Notes: generated by a model not told the origin, from the sequence alone. A stretch of DNA of 28,435 bases from Segatella salivae DSM 15606 (GCF_000185845.1 NZ_GL629647.1:683892-712326), one strand, 5' to 3'. Shown: positions 1 through 8,824, counted from the stretch's first letter. A program made the numbers and translations.

Positions 1-237
1 ATAAAGTTAATAAATATTTTATATCAAATTGATTATCAATAGATTAAGAATAATAATACAAAACCTATCATTTAATCAAACAAAACAGGCCAGTTGATCA
101 TGCAAAACGACTCATTTCGTTCTGTTAAATGACTTGTTTTACAAACTTAACTCTATGCAAAACAAATTAGTTATAAACTTTTGTTCTGTCACATAACCCA
201 CACATCGTGCTCCTTCTTGATTGAAGACACATCACTA
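1..237. other. Gene-less AT-rich stretch
   Basis: I see no coding frame, RNA gene or consensus Bacteroidetes promoter here. The stretch is AT-rich and contains short inverted repeats such as ATTGAT/ATCAAT near position 30, which are not convincing as functional sites. It lies beyond the tRNA terminator, so it probably separates the tRNA from a gene outside the window. Confidence 0.5.
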
Positions 238-273
238 TAAAAAAAGAAAGAGATACCGAAAACACGATATCTC
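238..273 (-). terminator. Rho-independent terminator of tRNA-Ser
   Basis: Read on the minus strand, a 9-bp stem (arms 265-273 and 250-258, one U-G pair) encloses a 6-nt loop and is followed by a T-rich run of about 11 nt. It starts 12 nt after the tRNA 3' end, which fits a monocistronic tRNA transcript. Confidence 0.8.
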
Positions 274-284
274 ACTACCAAAAG

Positions 285-372
285 CGGAAAGGATAGGATT
301 CGAACCTACGAACCGCTTTAGGCGGTTACACGCTTTCCAGGCGTGCCTCTTCAACCACTCGAGCACCTTTCC
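285..372 (-). tRNA. tRNA-Ser (anticodon GGA)
   Basis: The reverse complement folds as an 88-nt class II tRNA. The acceptor stem is GGAAAGG pairing with CCTTTCC (366-372 with 286-292), with discriminator G at 285. The anticodon loop CTGGAAA gives anticodon GGA, reading UCC/UCU serine codons. A long variable arm (CCGCC...GGCGG type) and a T loop with GGTTCGAATCC are present. A long variable arm with a G discriminator is diagnostic of serine tRNA. CCA is not encoded and must be added after transcription. It has its own promoter and terminator. Confidence 0.95.
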
Positions 373-389
373 TTCGTCAAATGTGAATG

Positions 390-419
390 CAAAACTAATC
401 AATTTATTTTAATTTTCAA
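390..419 (-). promoter_or_regulatory. Promoter of tRNA-Ser
   Basis: On the minus strand TAGTTTTG (390-397) matches the Bacteroidetes -7 box TAnnTTTG. A TTG (417-419) lies 19 nt upstream as the -33 element. The -7 box ends 17 nt before the mature tRNA 5' end, leaving a short leader for RNase P to remove. Confidence 0.6.
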
Positions 420-493
420 CATGAAACGGCAAAAAAAAACATCACAGAAGAGAATTAAAACACATGTTTTTCTGTAATGTCAAAGAAATTAAG

Positions 494-501
494 TATCTTT
501 G
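494..501 (+). promoter_or_regulatory. -7 box of the uvrA promoter
   Basis: TATCTTTG matches the Bacteroidetes -7 consensus and ends 27 nt before the uvrA ATG. No clean TTTG lies 19-21 nt upstream; only a T-rich stretch at about 466-473 is there. I see no Shine-Dalgarno sequence before the ATG. Confidence 0.55.
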
Positions 502-528
502 CTAATCACTGAAAGTTTGTAATCATAT

Positions 529-3348
529 ATGGATAATTATATAGAAATTAAAGGGGCACGCGTAAACAATCTCAAGAACGTTTCGCTCAATATCCCACGC
601 AATAAGTTTATCACCATTACCGGAGTATCAGGTTCTGGAAAATCATCTCTGGCCTTTGACACACTTTATGCTGAAGGACAACGACGCTATGTAGAGAGTC
701 TTTCGGCTTATGCAAGGCAATTCTTGGGCCGAATGAGCAAGCCTGAATGTGATTTTATCAAAGGCCTTCCACCAGCAATTGCCATCGAACAGAAAGTAAT
801 CTCACGTAATCCACGTTCAACTGTGGGCACAAGTACAGAGATTTACGAATACATGCGATTGCTTTTTGCACGCATAGGACATACCTATTCACCCATAAGT
901 GGAGAGGAAGTAAAACGTCATACCCCTGAGGACGTCATCCATTGTATCATGGGATTCTCAAAAGGAACGAAGTTTATGATGCTCTCACCACTGCATGTTG
1001 TTGAAGGAAGAACCCTTAAAAAGCAATTAGAAATGTATATGCAGGAAGGCTATTCTCGCCTGTACAAGGGGGGTGAAGTGCTACGCATTGAAGACTTGTT
1101 AAACGAAGATAACATTTCAGATACAGATGCTTCGAATCTCTTTTTGATTATCGCGCGAATGAGTGTTGACGATAGTAAGGATGCCATCTCACGTATGACC
1201 GACTCGGCAGAAACGGCATTTTATGAAGGTGATGGACTCTTGAAACTTGTATTTTTACCAGGAAATATCACCTATGAATTTTCAACTCGCTTTGAAGCTG
1301 ACGGCATAAAGTTTGAAGAGCCTAATGATAATATGTTTTCTTTTAATTCTCCTTTGGGTGCATGCCCTACCTGTGAAGGATTCGGAAGCATTATAGGTAT
1401 TGATGAGAAACTTGTCATTCCTAACTCTTCTTTGAGTGTATATGATGGTTGTGTACAATGCTGGCATGGTGACAAAATGGGGAGTTGGCGCAGTGAATTC
1501 ATTCGGCGTGCTGCCACAGATAATTTTCCTATATTTGAACCTTATTATAAATTAGACCGCAAATACAAAGACATACTTTGGCATGGACTGCCAAGTGAGA
1601 AGACTCTTGATATTCATGATAAGGTATGTATTGATGCCTTTTTCCAAATGGTTAAAGAGAATCAGTACAAGATTCAATATCGAGTAATGATGAGCCGATA
1701 TAGGGGTAAGACGGTTTGTCCTGATTGTCATGGAACCCGATTGAGGAAAGAAGCCACATGGGTGAAGGTGGGTGGAAAGAGCATTACAGAGCTTGTAGAG
1801 ATGCCTATCATCAATCTTAAAGATTGGTTTGACCATTTGCAACTCACAGAACATGAAGAACAGATTGCCAAACGATTACTAACAGAGATTAAGAATCGCG
1901 TGGGATTCCTTGCTGAAGTGGGCTTAGGTTACTTAACACTCAACCGACAATCCAACACGCTTAGTGGCGGAGAGAGTCAGCGTATCAACCTAACGACATC
2001 ATTAGGTTCATCATTAGTAGGGTCTCTTTATATCCTTGATGAGCCCAGTATAGGTTTGCACAGCCGAGATACCGACCGCTTAATCCATGTATTGAGAGAC
2101 CTTCAACAGCTTGGTAACACAGTAATGGTTGTCGAACATGACGAAGAAATCATGCGTGCTTCAGACTATTTGATTGATGTTGGCCCTGATGCTGGAACAC
2201 ACGGAGGAGAAATTGTGTTCCAAGGAAGTACGGAAGAACTTAATGATTCACCTGAAAACATTCTAAAGAAATACCCTCGTTCTTATACCATTAAATACTT
2301 GACAGGACGAGATGTAATTGAAACACCTAAGTCAAGACGTAAATGGAATAAAGCCATTGAACTAAAAGGAGCACGTATGAACAATCTCCGCGGCATTGAT
2401 GTAAAGTTCCCGCTCAACGTGTTTAATTGTGTAACAGGTGTTTCAGGCTCAGGAAAATCCAGTCTTATTAAAGGCATTTTATATCCCGCTTTGAAACGAC
2501 ATTTAGACGAAGTTGCCGATGCTCCTGGGGAATATACAGCGCTTGAAGGTGATTGGACGGCTATAAAGCATGTAGAATTTGTAGACCAAAACCCAATTGG
2601 AAAGAGCACTCGGTCGAATCCTGCCACTTATGTGAAAGCCTATGATGCTATTCGTCAACTCTTTGCAGAACAGCCATTAGCCAAACAGATGGGCTTTTCT
2701 CCACAATACTTCTCATTCAACACCGAAGGTGGACGATGTGAAGAATGTAAAGGAGCAGGCGTTATCAGTGTCGAAATGCAGTTTATGGCCGACTTAGTTT
2801 TAGAGTGTGAAGCTTGTCATGGACAACGTTTTAAGCATGACATCTTAGAAGTTCGGTTCCATGAAAAGAACATTAATGACGTATTAAACATGACCGTTTC
2901 TGAAGCAATTACATTCTTTGGAGAATATAAGCAGCAAGCCATTGTAAACCGACTCAAACCACTTGAGGACGTAGGATTAGGCTATATCAAACTCGGACAA
3001 AATTCAAGTACGCTCTCTGGAGGTGAAAATCAGCGTGTGAAATTGGCTTATTTTATTGGTCAGGAAAAACAAGAACCCACCTTATTTATCTTTGATGAGC
3101 CAACAACGGGCCTGCATTTTCATGACATCCAACGCCTACTTGACGCCTTCAAAGCACTCATAGAGCGTGGTCATACCATTCTTGTTATAGAGCATAATCT
3201 CGATGTTATCAAGTGTGCCGACTATGTAATTGATATCGGACCAAACGGAGGTGACAAAGGTGGAAGCCTTGTTTTTGCAGGCACACCCGAGGCACTTATA
3301 GAATGTAAAACAAGCATTACAGGACGTTATTTGAAAGAAAAAATCTAA
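529..3348 (+). CDS. uvrA: Excinuclease ABC subunit A
   Basis: DNA-damage sensor ATPase of nucleotide excision repair; it loads UvrB at lesions in the cytoplasm. At 939 aa it matches the E. coli length of 940. Two ABC ATPase modules are visible: Walker A GVSGSGKSS at residues 32-40 and again at 637-645, signature LSGGESQR at 478-485 and LSGGENQR at about 829-836, and Walker B aspartates at about 504 and 856. The C-terminal zinc module is intact (C737, C740, C760, C763). The N-terminal one keeps C279 and C282, but the expected upstream CxxC is replaced by FEADGI at 255-260, so that zinc site appears incomplete. A family 2 glycosyltransferase starts 4 nt after the stop, so the two are probably cotranscribed. 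Bacteroidetes often carry more than one UvrA; I cannot tell which paralogue this is. Confidence 0.97.
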   Translation: MDNYIEIKGARVNNLKNVSLNIPRNKFITITGVSGSGKSSLAFDTLYAEGQRRYVESLSAYARQFLGRMSKPECDFIKGLPPAIAIEQKVISRNPRSTVGTSTEIYEYMRLLFARIGHTYSPISGEEVKRHTPEDVIHCIMGFSKGTKFMMLSPLHVVEGRTLKKQLEMYMQEGYSRLYKGGEVLRIEDLLNEDNISDTDASNLFLIIARMSVDDSKDAISRMTDSAETAFYEGDGLLKLVFLPGNITYEFSTRFEADGIKFEEPNDNMFSFNSPLGACPTCEGFGSIIGIDEKLVIPNSSLSVYDGCVQCWHGDKMGSWRSEFIRRAATDNFPIFEPYYKLDRKYKDILWHGLPSEKTLDIHDKVCIDAFFQMVKENQYKIQYRVMMSRYRGKTVCPDCHGTRLRKEATWVKVGGKSITELVEMPIINLKDWFDHLQLTEHEEQIAKRLLTEIKNRVGFLAEVGLGYLTLNRQSNTLSGGESQRINLTTSLGSSLVGSLYILDEPSIGLHSRDTDRLIHVLRDLQQLGNTVMVVEHDEEIMRASDYLIDVGPDAGTHGGEIVFQGSTEELNDSPENILKKYPRSYTIKYLTGRDVIETPKSRRKWNKAIELKGARMNNLRGIDVKFPLNVFNCVTGVSGSGKSSLIKGILYPALKRHLDEVADAPGEYTALEGDWTAIKHVEFVDQNPIGKSTRSNPATYVKAYDAIRQLFAEQPLAKQMGFSPQYFSFNTEGGRCEECKGAGVISVEMQFMADLVLECEACHGQRFKHDILEVRFHEKNINDVLNMTVSEAITFFGEYKQQAIVNRLKPLEDVGLGYIKLGQNSSTLSGGENQRVKLAYFIGQEKQEPTLFIFDEPTTGLHFHDIQRLLDAFKALIERGHTILVIEHNLDVIKCADYVIDIGPNGGDKGGSLVFAGTPEALIECKTSITGRYLKEKI

Positions 3349-3352
3349 AGAA

Positions 3353-4240
3353 TTGCCCCACAAAAAAGAATTAAGTATACTGATTCCCTGCTACAACTGC
3401 CAGTGTGTAGAATTAGTAAAGGGATTAGTCACTCAATGTGAAGACATTGAGGGCTTACGCTATGAGGTCATTGTAGCTGACGATGGTAGTACAGATAAAC
3501 ACTTATGTTTATTGAATGAAGAACTATTGGATTTGGAACATGTTCGATATATCACACGAGAAAAGAACATTGGTCGCGCATGTATCCGCAACTTTCTTGT
3601 GCAACAAGCTACTTACGAATGGGTCTTGTTTGTGGATAGCGACTTGAGTATCATACGAGAAGACTACATTCTGAGTTATATTCAACTTGATAGTACATTC
3701 TTGGTTGCTTATGGTAGCTATGAAGTGGGAAACGAAAATACAACTAATCTACGCTACCTTTATGAAAAAAATGCAGCCCCCAAGCATACGATGGAACAGA
3801 GAAAGTTGCATCCTTACCACCATTTGCACACGGCAAACCTCATGATGAAGAGAACTACGGCACTCACCTACCCTTTTGATGAGCGTTTCAAACGCTATGG
3901 ATTTGAGGATGTTCTCTTAGGAAAAAAATTGCAAGAACATAATGTTTGCATTGCGCAGATTAATAACCCTCTACTCTTCGACCATTTTGAAACTAACGAT
4001 TCATATATGGAAAAGACAGAAGAGGCTTTGCAAACACTATACACTTTTAGAAACGAATTAAGTGGTTTTTCTTCATTATTAACATTAAACTATCACCTCC
4101 GTAAATGGGGATTACATTATATTATCTTGTTTATCTTCCAACAAAAAAGGAGAAAATGGCGTACAATACTTTGTGGAGAAAGACCTAACTTAAAACTTTA
4201 CATAATATATAAATTAGGTTATTTCATTTCACTCTTTTAG
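3353..4240 (+). CDS. Family 2 glycosyltransferase
   Basis: Probable GT-A fold (GT2) sugar transferase of 295 aa. The N-terminal strand LSILIPCYN (7-15) is the usual nucleotide-sugar-binding start, followed by ADDGSTD (42-48) and a DxD metal motif D95-S-D97. I see no transmembrane anchor, although the last 20 residues are hydrophobic (LYIIYKLGYFISLF). Acceptor and sugar donor cannot be read from sequence. The only usable start is TTG at 3353, because an in-frame stop lies at 3332. It sits 4 nt after the uvrA stop, which suggests translational coupling. The 3' end overlaps the convergent lipoprotein gene by 17 bp. The N-terminal third is Cys-rich (C13, C16, C18, C29), with no assigned role. Confidence 0.85.
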   Translation: MPHKKELSILIPCYNCQCVELVKGLVTQCEDIEGLRYEVIVADDGSTDKHLCLLNEELLDLEHVRYITREKNIGRACIRNFLVQQATYEWVLFVDSDLSIIREDYILSYIQLDSTFLVAYGSYEVGNENTTNLRYLYEKNAAPKHTMEQRKLHPYHHLHTANLMMKRTTALTYPFDERFKRYGFEDVLLGKKLQEHNVCIAQINNPLLFDHFETNDSYMEKTEEALQTLYTFRNELSGFSSLLTLNYHLRKWGLHYIILFIFQQKRRKWRTILCGERPNLKLYIIYKLGYFISLF

Positions 4241-4694
4241 GAAGTCCATCAAGATTAACTAACCACTTTCCTCCCTGATGAAACAATTTTATCTCATAAG
4301 TAGCCTCATCAATCACATGACTTTTCTTTCCTATTGTATCCATACATAAGAAACCTCTCACCAAAACATGAGATACGGCTACAGAATCTCCATCTTCTGT
4401 ATCCACATTTATAATTTTGTAAGTCGCTCCTTGAGGCATATTACGTAACTGCTCAACATCATCTTGTTGAACTTGGCTGGCCACGTAACGTAACCATTTC
4501 TGTGATGTCAGCGTTACAAATGGCATAGAACGTTGGAACTGCCAATTGAAATAGTGCTGAGAAAACGAATCAACACATGCTTCAGCAGAATCTCTTTGAT
4601 GGATGTGACCACAAGAAGAAAAACACCACAAGAGTATTATAAAGAATGAGATTCCAGCAAGTAAGTTAAAAAGTAGATGATTAAAACGATGCAT
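4224..4694 (-). CDS. Small lipoprotein of unknown function
   Basis: A 156-aa protein with a basic start, a hydrophobic segment (residues 11-25) and a lipobox ending F-S-S-C28, so it is probably lipidated at C28 and membrane-anchored. The mature part begins with a helix containing ACVDSFSQHYFNWQF and continues as alternating strands ending KLFHQGGKWLVNLDGLP. That layout recalls small NTF2-like or DUF4878-type lipoproteins, but the match is only general and I do not assign a family. Its stop lies inside the end of the convergent glycosyltransferase gene. A -7 box lies 21 nt upstream of the ATG. Confidence 0.75.
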   Translation of the reverse strand: MHRFNHLLFNLLAGISFFIILLWCFSSCGHIHQRDSAEACVDSFSQHYFNWQFQRSMPFVTLTSQKWLRYVASQVQQDDVEQLRNMPQGATYKIINVDTEDGDSVAVSHVLVRGFLCMDTIGKKSHVIDEATYEIKLFHQGGKWLVNLDGLPKRVK

Positions 4695-4715
4695 ATACTA
4701 TCCTTTAATTTTAAA

Positions 4716-4723
4716 CAAAGATA
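4716..4723 (-). promoter_or_regulatory. -7 box of the lipoprotein gene
   Basis: TATCTTTG on the minus strand, ending 21 nt before the ATG at 4694. No clear TTTG -33 element is present at the usual distance. Confidence 0.5.
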
Positions 4724-4732
4724 GATAAAATC

Positions 4733-4764
4733 TTTGGATTTCTCATCTTTTCTTAATAATTTTG
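4733..4764 (+). promoter_or_regulatory. Promoter of the MBL-fold hydrolase gene
   Basis: TTTG (4733-4736), 20 nt, then TAATTTTG (4757-4764): a good Bacteroidetes -33/-7 pair. The predicted transcript start near 4770 gives a 5' untranslated region of about 80 nt before the ATG at 4852. It is back-to-back with the lipoprotein promoter. Confidence 0.65.
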
Positions 4765-4851
4765 TAGAGAGCAACGCTATCAATCCATACTAAATGGAAC
4801 AAAAAATGGTAGCGTCAACAACATTATTATGTAGAAAGGACAACGATTAAA

Positions 4852-5655
4852 ATGCTAAAATTCATATCATTAGGTAGTGGCAGTAGTGGCAACTGCTATT
4901 ATCTTTTCACAGAAAAAGATAGTCTAATCATAGATGCAGGCGTCGGAATAAGAACGCTAAAGAAACATTTCAAGAACTACGGACTGCATTTGGAGGATGT
5001 AAACCATTTACTAATTACTCATGATCACACTGACCACGTGAAATCAGTAGGTAGTTTAAGTAAGGATTATAACCTGGATGTATATACTACAAAACGTGTG
5101 CATGAAGGCATAGAACATAACTATTTCATTAAGAAAAGAATTGAACCCACACACAAAAAAGTTATAGAGAAGGGCACAACTTATACAATAGGAGACTTTA
5201 TTGTAACACCCTTTGGTGTTCCTCATGATAGTTCTGACAATGTTGGTTATATGATTAAATATGGCGATACCACCTTTGTTTTGATGACAGATATAGGACA
5301 TATCACTACAGAAATGCAGACATTTATCGGCGAGGCCAATTATTTAGTCATAGAAGCAAACCATGATATAGAGATGCTTACACATGGAACATACCCTCAA
5401 CACCTAAAAAACAGGATATTAGGACTTGATGGGCATCTCAGTAATGCAGCCTGTGGAGAAGCTATCGCAACCTTTGCCACGCCACGATTAAAAAAAGTTT
5501 GGCTCTGTCATCTAAGCGAAGAGAACAATCATCCCATACTTGCACAAAAGACAATTGAAGATGTTTTGCGAAACCATGGAATCATTGCAGGGGTAGATTT
5601 CACTGTAGAAGTATTGAAAAGAAAGGTTCCTACTGGCATATACGAACTATTATAA
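4852..5655 (+). CDS. MBL-fold metal-dependent hydrolase, YycJ/WalJ-like
   Basis: A 267-aa metallo-beta-lactamase-fold enzyme. The start LKFISLGSGSSGNCYYL is characteristic of the YycJ/WalJ subfamily, and the metal site H57-D-H59-T-D61-H62 is intact. Downstream HDSSDNVGYMI and the ITDIGH-like segment MTDIGH are the next metal-binding region; HLSNAACGE and WLCHLSEENNHP follow as in family members. YycJ-like proteins have been proposed to be nucleases linked to DNA replication or repair; the substrate here is inference. It is monocistronic on the plus strand, with its own promoter, and convergent to tamL. Confidence 0.88.
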   Translation: MLKFISLGSGSSGNCYYLFTEKDSLIIDAGVGIRTLKKHFKNYGLHLEDVNHLLITHDHTDHVKSVGSLSKDYNLDVYTTKRVHEGIEHNYFIKKRIEPTHKKVIEKGTTYTIGDFIVTPFGVPHDSSDNVGYMIKYGDTTFVLMTDIGHITTEMQTFIGEANYLVIEANHDIEMLTHGTYPQHLKNRILGLDGHLSNAACGEAIATFATPRLKKVWLCHLSEENNHPILAQKTIEDVLRNHGIIAGVDFTVEVLKRKVPTGIYELL

Positions 5656-5670
5656 TCAGTCCGTATATGC
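5636..5670. repeat. Inverted repeat at a convergent gene junction
   Basis: A perfect 9-bp inverted repeat, GCATATACG (5636-5644) and CGTATATGC (5662-5670), with a 17-nt loop. It spans the stop codon of the hydrolase gene and lies just before the tamL stop. No T tract follows on either strand, so it is not a classical terminator, but its place between convergent genes suggests a 3'-end or transcript-protection role. Confidence 0.4.
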
Positions 5671-5683
5671 GAGATTAGATGAT

Positions 5684-7897
5684 TTAGAAAGGAAAGCCTA
5701 CTGCAAAATGAAATGCTAAATCACGTCCAAAGTTAGGATGTATCAGAGCGAAATGCTCTTCCTTGTTTCTGTAAGCAGGATTAATAGCTTTCATTCCTGC
5801 ATCAAAACGAAGAATGAAATAATCGAAGTTCAATCTTAATCCCAAGCCATAAGCAACGGCAATCTGCTTATAAAACGTGTTCATCTTAAATTGACCACCT
5901 GGTTGTTCTGCATAGTTTCTGAGCGTCCAAATGTTTCCTGCATCGATGAAAGCAGCTCCGTTGAGTTTCCAAAAGAGGTAAGTTCGGTATTCAAGATTAA
6001 GCGTTAACTTCACATCTCCAGTGTGGTTTATAAAATCTATACGTCCATCTGTACCATGATACTTACCAGGCCCGAGTTCTCTTACACCCCATCCGCGAAC
6101 AGTATTAGCACCACCCGAAAAATAACGCTTTTCAAATGGCAATACAGAACTATTCCCATAAGGCCACGCAATCCCAAATTCTGCATGAGCAGCCAATGTA
6201 TTTCGACTATCGAAAAGAAAGAGATGGGTGTAATCTATATCGAACTTTGCATACTGAGCATAGGCTATATTAAATAAGGTGTATTGCCCAATAGCATTTT
6301 GTTTGAATCGAAAAGCCTTTGACAAGCCATTGAGAATATTTCCCGAGGCTTCTATATTAGCTCGCACTGCATTGACTCCGTCATTGTAAGTAAGGCCAGC
6401 CCCACTCTTCATGATAAACAAATCTTCATAATTATAACGCAAGATTGCATTACGGTTACTGGCATTATCAAGATAATCATGCTTGAAAGTAGCACTTATC
6501 CAAGGCATATATATATAGTTAAGATCCAACAAATCAACACGATAACTGATGTGATGACGTGGCTCAGCCCAATGATAACGCCATGCTGTTGAGAACACTC
6601 GGCGATGAAATTCGGGACGATTCTGCAGATTATAACTTAAAGATAATTCAGAAGTAGCAAGACTCCTATGTTTGAAAGTGCTTGAAAGGAAGGGAGCAAG
6701 GAAACGTGGAAACTTAAGTTTTGACTCCAAACCATACTCTACATAGTTCTGATTCTGATAACCTTCAAGTCCTGTTATAGCTTCATAAGCGCCTCGAACA
6801 GCAACACTAAACAGTTCAGAACCATGGAAAAGATTACGATTCTCCCATGTCAAACTGGCCGCAGCACCTAAGTCACCTGCAGTATTTGTCCCTTCTGGTT
6901 GAAACGAAATACTATTAGGTTTATTGGTACTAATTTGAATGTCACAATCAAGTAATGTTGTATCGGGATGTTCTCGGAAACTTATATTCGTATATCTCAC
7001 AGCCTGAAATCGTGCAAATTTATTATAGGTTTGCTGTAAACCTTCTGCACTATAAGGCGCATGAACATCTATCATCGTGGCATTTTTCAGCACACTCTTT
7101 TTCAAATGAAGCCGTTCATCATCATCTCCACTATGATAACGAATTGTATCTATGGAATAACATGGATGCAAAGTATCAGTTGAATGATTTGCTGTTCGGT
7201 AAGGAAGAAGCTTTAATGTAATGTTGATATCACGACTATTGCGAGCCGAGTCAGCACTATATTGAATGAAATCCTTATGGAATTTATAATAACCATGATT
7301 CAAAAGGAAAGTCGTTAGATTACGGCGTTCCTCATTAAGTACATCAACTGTGAAACGACTTCCCGTCTTCAGAGACGGCTTAAAAGCATCTCTTCCTTTG
7401 TATGTATACAACAATTTCTTAATCAAACTATCCTGAATATCATAATTTACCATTGAAATCCGATAAGGTTCTCCAGGAATCAATCTATAAACAACATTGA
7501 CTTTACGCCCTCGGCGCTTTACATTCATCTCAGTTCTCGCATGCATATATCCCATATTCTGCATGGCTATAGTGAGATCTTTCTTTGAAAGTTGCGCTTG
7601 TAAAGAATCGAAGATAACAGGTTGTTCACCGATATGTTTCAGCGTTCTGTTTAGCCATTTCGTAGAATCTCGGCCTGCAAGCGAATAAGTTGCCATAGGA
7701 ATCTTAAATAAAGAGAACCATTTGGAGTTTCCTTTTTGACGAATATAGGCCTGAAGTGTTGAAGCATCAAGTCCCTTATCAGCCGACTCTATCTTTACAT
7801 CCTCTAATAGATATTGTCCATTGGGTATAAACTTAGTCGAACTACAGCCAATCAACAGCAACGAAAACGATAATATGTAAATCCATTTATAACTCAT
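5684..7897 (-). CDS. tamL: Lipidated Omp85 outer-membrane protein, TamL type
   Basis: A 737-aa protein with a signal peptide and lipobox L-I-G-C18, so a lipidated outer-membrane protein. About 330 residues of POTRA-like region follow, then an Omp85 beta-barrel ending in the aromatic strand FHFAVGFPF. The conserved L6-loop motif is present as V600-R-G-W603 (preceded by GGANT). Omp85 proteins insert or assist assembly of outer-membrane proteins. The lipidated form with fewer POTRA domains than BamA corresponds to TamL, the Bacteroidetes counterpart of TamA, whose partner is TamB; no tamB is in the window. The open frame extends 32 codons further upstream (to 7993), but the signal peptide begins at the ATG at 7897 and the promoter lies inside that extension, so I place the start there. 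Confidence 0.88.
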   Translation of the reverse strand: MSYKWIYILSFSLLLIGCSSTKFIPNGQYLLEDVKIESADKGLDASTLQAYIRQKGNSKWFSLFKIPMATYSLAGRDSTKWLNRTLKHIGEQPVIFDSLQAQLSKKDLTIAMQNMGYMHARTEMNVKRRGRKVNVVYRLIPGEPYRISMVNYDIQDSLIKKLLYTYKGRDAFKPSLKTGSRFTVDVLNEERRNLTTFLLNHGYYKFHKDFIQYSADSARNSRDINITLKLLPYRTANHSTDTLHPCYSIDTIRYHSGDDDERLHLKKSVLKNATMIDVHAPYSAEGLQQTYNKFARFQAVRYTNISFREHPDTTLLDCDIQISTNKPNSISFQPEGTNTAGDLGAAASLTWENRNLFHGSELFSVAVRGAYEAITGLEGYQNQNYVEYGLESKLKFPRFLAPFLSSTFKHRSLATSELSLSYNLQNRPEFHRRVFSTAWRYHWAEPRHHISYRVDLLDLNYIYMPWISATFKHDYLDNASNRNAILRYNYEDLFIMKSGAGLTYNDGVNAVRANIEASGNILNGLSKAFRFKQNAIGQYTLFNIAYAQYAKFDIDYTHLFLFDSRNTLAAHAEFGIAWPYGNSSVLPFEKRYFSGGANTVRGWGVRELGPGKYHGTDGRIDFINHTGDVKLTLNLEYRTYLFWKLNGAAFIDAGNIWTLRNYAEQPGGQFKMNTFYKQIAVAYGLGLRLNFDYFILRFDAGMKAINPAYRNKEEHFALIHPNFGRDLAFHFAVGFPF

Positions 7898-7905
7898 AAA
7901 CCGCA

Positions 7906-7936
7906 CAAAGATAATATCTTTTTTTGATATATGCAA
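7906..7936 (-). promoter_or_regulatory. Promoter of tamL
   Basis: On the minus strand TTG (7934-7936), 20 nt, then TATCTTTG (7906-7913). The -7 box ends only 8 nt before the ATG, so the predicted mRNA has a 5' untranslated region of a few nucleotides at most. This promoter rules out the longer start. Confidence 0.65.
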
Positions 7937-8035
7937 GTCAATATAAAAGGTGTAAGATATAACATGATTTTGAAATATTATAAGTCTTAACATTCACTAA
8001 CATCGAGATTGCGTAGGTATTTACAAAATTTTATG

Positions 8036-8043
8036 TAAGTTTG
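8036..8043 (+). promoter_or_regulatory. -7 box of the RNA methyltransferase gene
   Basis: TAAGTTTG matches TAnnTTTG and ends 4 nt before the ATG at 8048, so transcription would start at or next to the start codon. The nearest TTG (8009-8011) is 24 nt upstream, longer than usual. Confidence 0.5.
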
Positions 8044-8047
8044 CAAC

Positions 8048-8800
8048 ATGATTAGTAAAGCTAAAATCAAATTTATTAAATCACTTCAGCTAAAAAAGAA
8101 TCGCGAACAAACACATCTTTTTCTTGCCGAAGGATATAAACTTGTGGGAGAACTGCTCGCTAAACAACGAGCACATACCATTGTAGCTACACATGAATGG
8201 ATTGAAAACCAATCTTGTGTACAAGCAAATGAGGTTATTGAAGTAACCCAAGAAGAACTTAAAAAAGTAAGTTTGTTACAACATCCTCAACAAGTTCTCG
8301 GTGTTTTCCCATTCTTTCAAACAGGTAATGACACCATAGATATATCAGCATTAACCCTCATGCTGGATGGCGTTCAAGACCCAGGAAATCTTGGAACAAT
8401 AATAAGAATCGCCGATTGGTTTGGAATCAACGACATCTTTTGCTCACATGAAACGGCAGATTTGTATAATCCTAAGGTTGTGCAAGCCACAATGGGTAGC
8501 ATCACACGAGTGCGTCTCCACTATGTTTCATTGGTATCGGTACTCAAACAACTACCAGAAGACTATCCCATTTATGGAACTTTGCTTGAAGGAAACAATA
8601 TTTATGACGAGCAACTTTCTACAAATGGACTAATTATCATGGGAAATGAAGGCAACGGAATATCTACAGAAATTCGACAATTAGTAAGTCATCCACTTAG
8701 AATTCCTAATTATCCACCAGATGCAGCGACTGCAGAATCACTAAATGTTGCTATAGCAACAGCTATCACATGTGCTGAATTTAGAAGACTTAGTAAATAG
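8048..8800 (+). CDS. SpoU/TrmH-family RNA 2'-O-methyltransferase
   Basis: Transfers a methyl group from S-adenosylmethionine to a ribose 2'-OH of rRNA or tRNA. The 250-aa protein has an N-terminal substrate-binding domain (IKFIKSLQLKKNREQTHLFLAEG, about 7-29) and the knotted SPOUT domain with its three motifs: LDGVQDPGNLGTIIR (106-120), LIIMGNEGNGIS (195-206) and IPNYPPDAATAESLNVAIATA (219-239). In the third motif the usual short link before ESLN is longer and more polar than the common form. The target nucleotide cannot be told from sequence. The gene is divergent from tamL and is followed after 24 nt by a membrane protein gene, probably cotranscribed. Confidence 0.9.
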   Translation: MISKAKIKFIKSLQLKKNREQTHLFLAEGYKLVGELLAKQRAHTIVATHEWIENQSCVQANEVIEVTQEELKKVSLLQHPQQVLGVFPFFQTGNDTIDISALTLMLDGVQDPGNLGTIIRIADWFGINDIFCSHETADLYNPKVVQATMGSITRVRLHYVSLVSVLKQLPEDYPIYGTLLEGNNIYDEQLSTNGLIIMGNEGNGISTEIRQLVSHPLRIPNYPPDAATAESLNVAIATAITCAEFRRLSK

Positions 8801-8824
8801 AATACGATAAGAATCAAATAGAAT

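Noticed and set aside
7898..7993. N-terminal extension of tamL
   Set aside because: It would precede the signal peptide, and the promoter lies within it, so the ATG at 7897 is preferred.
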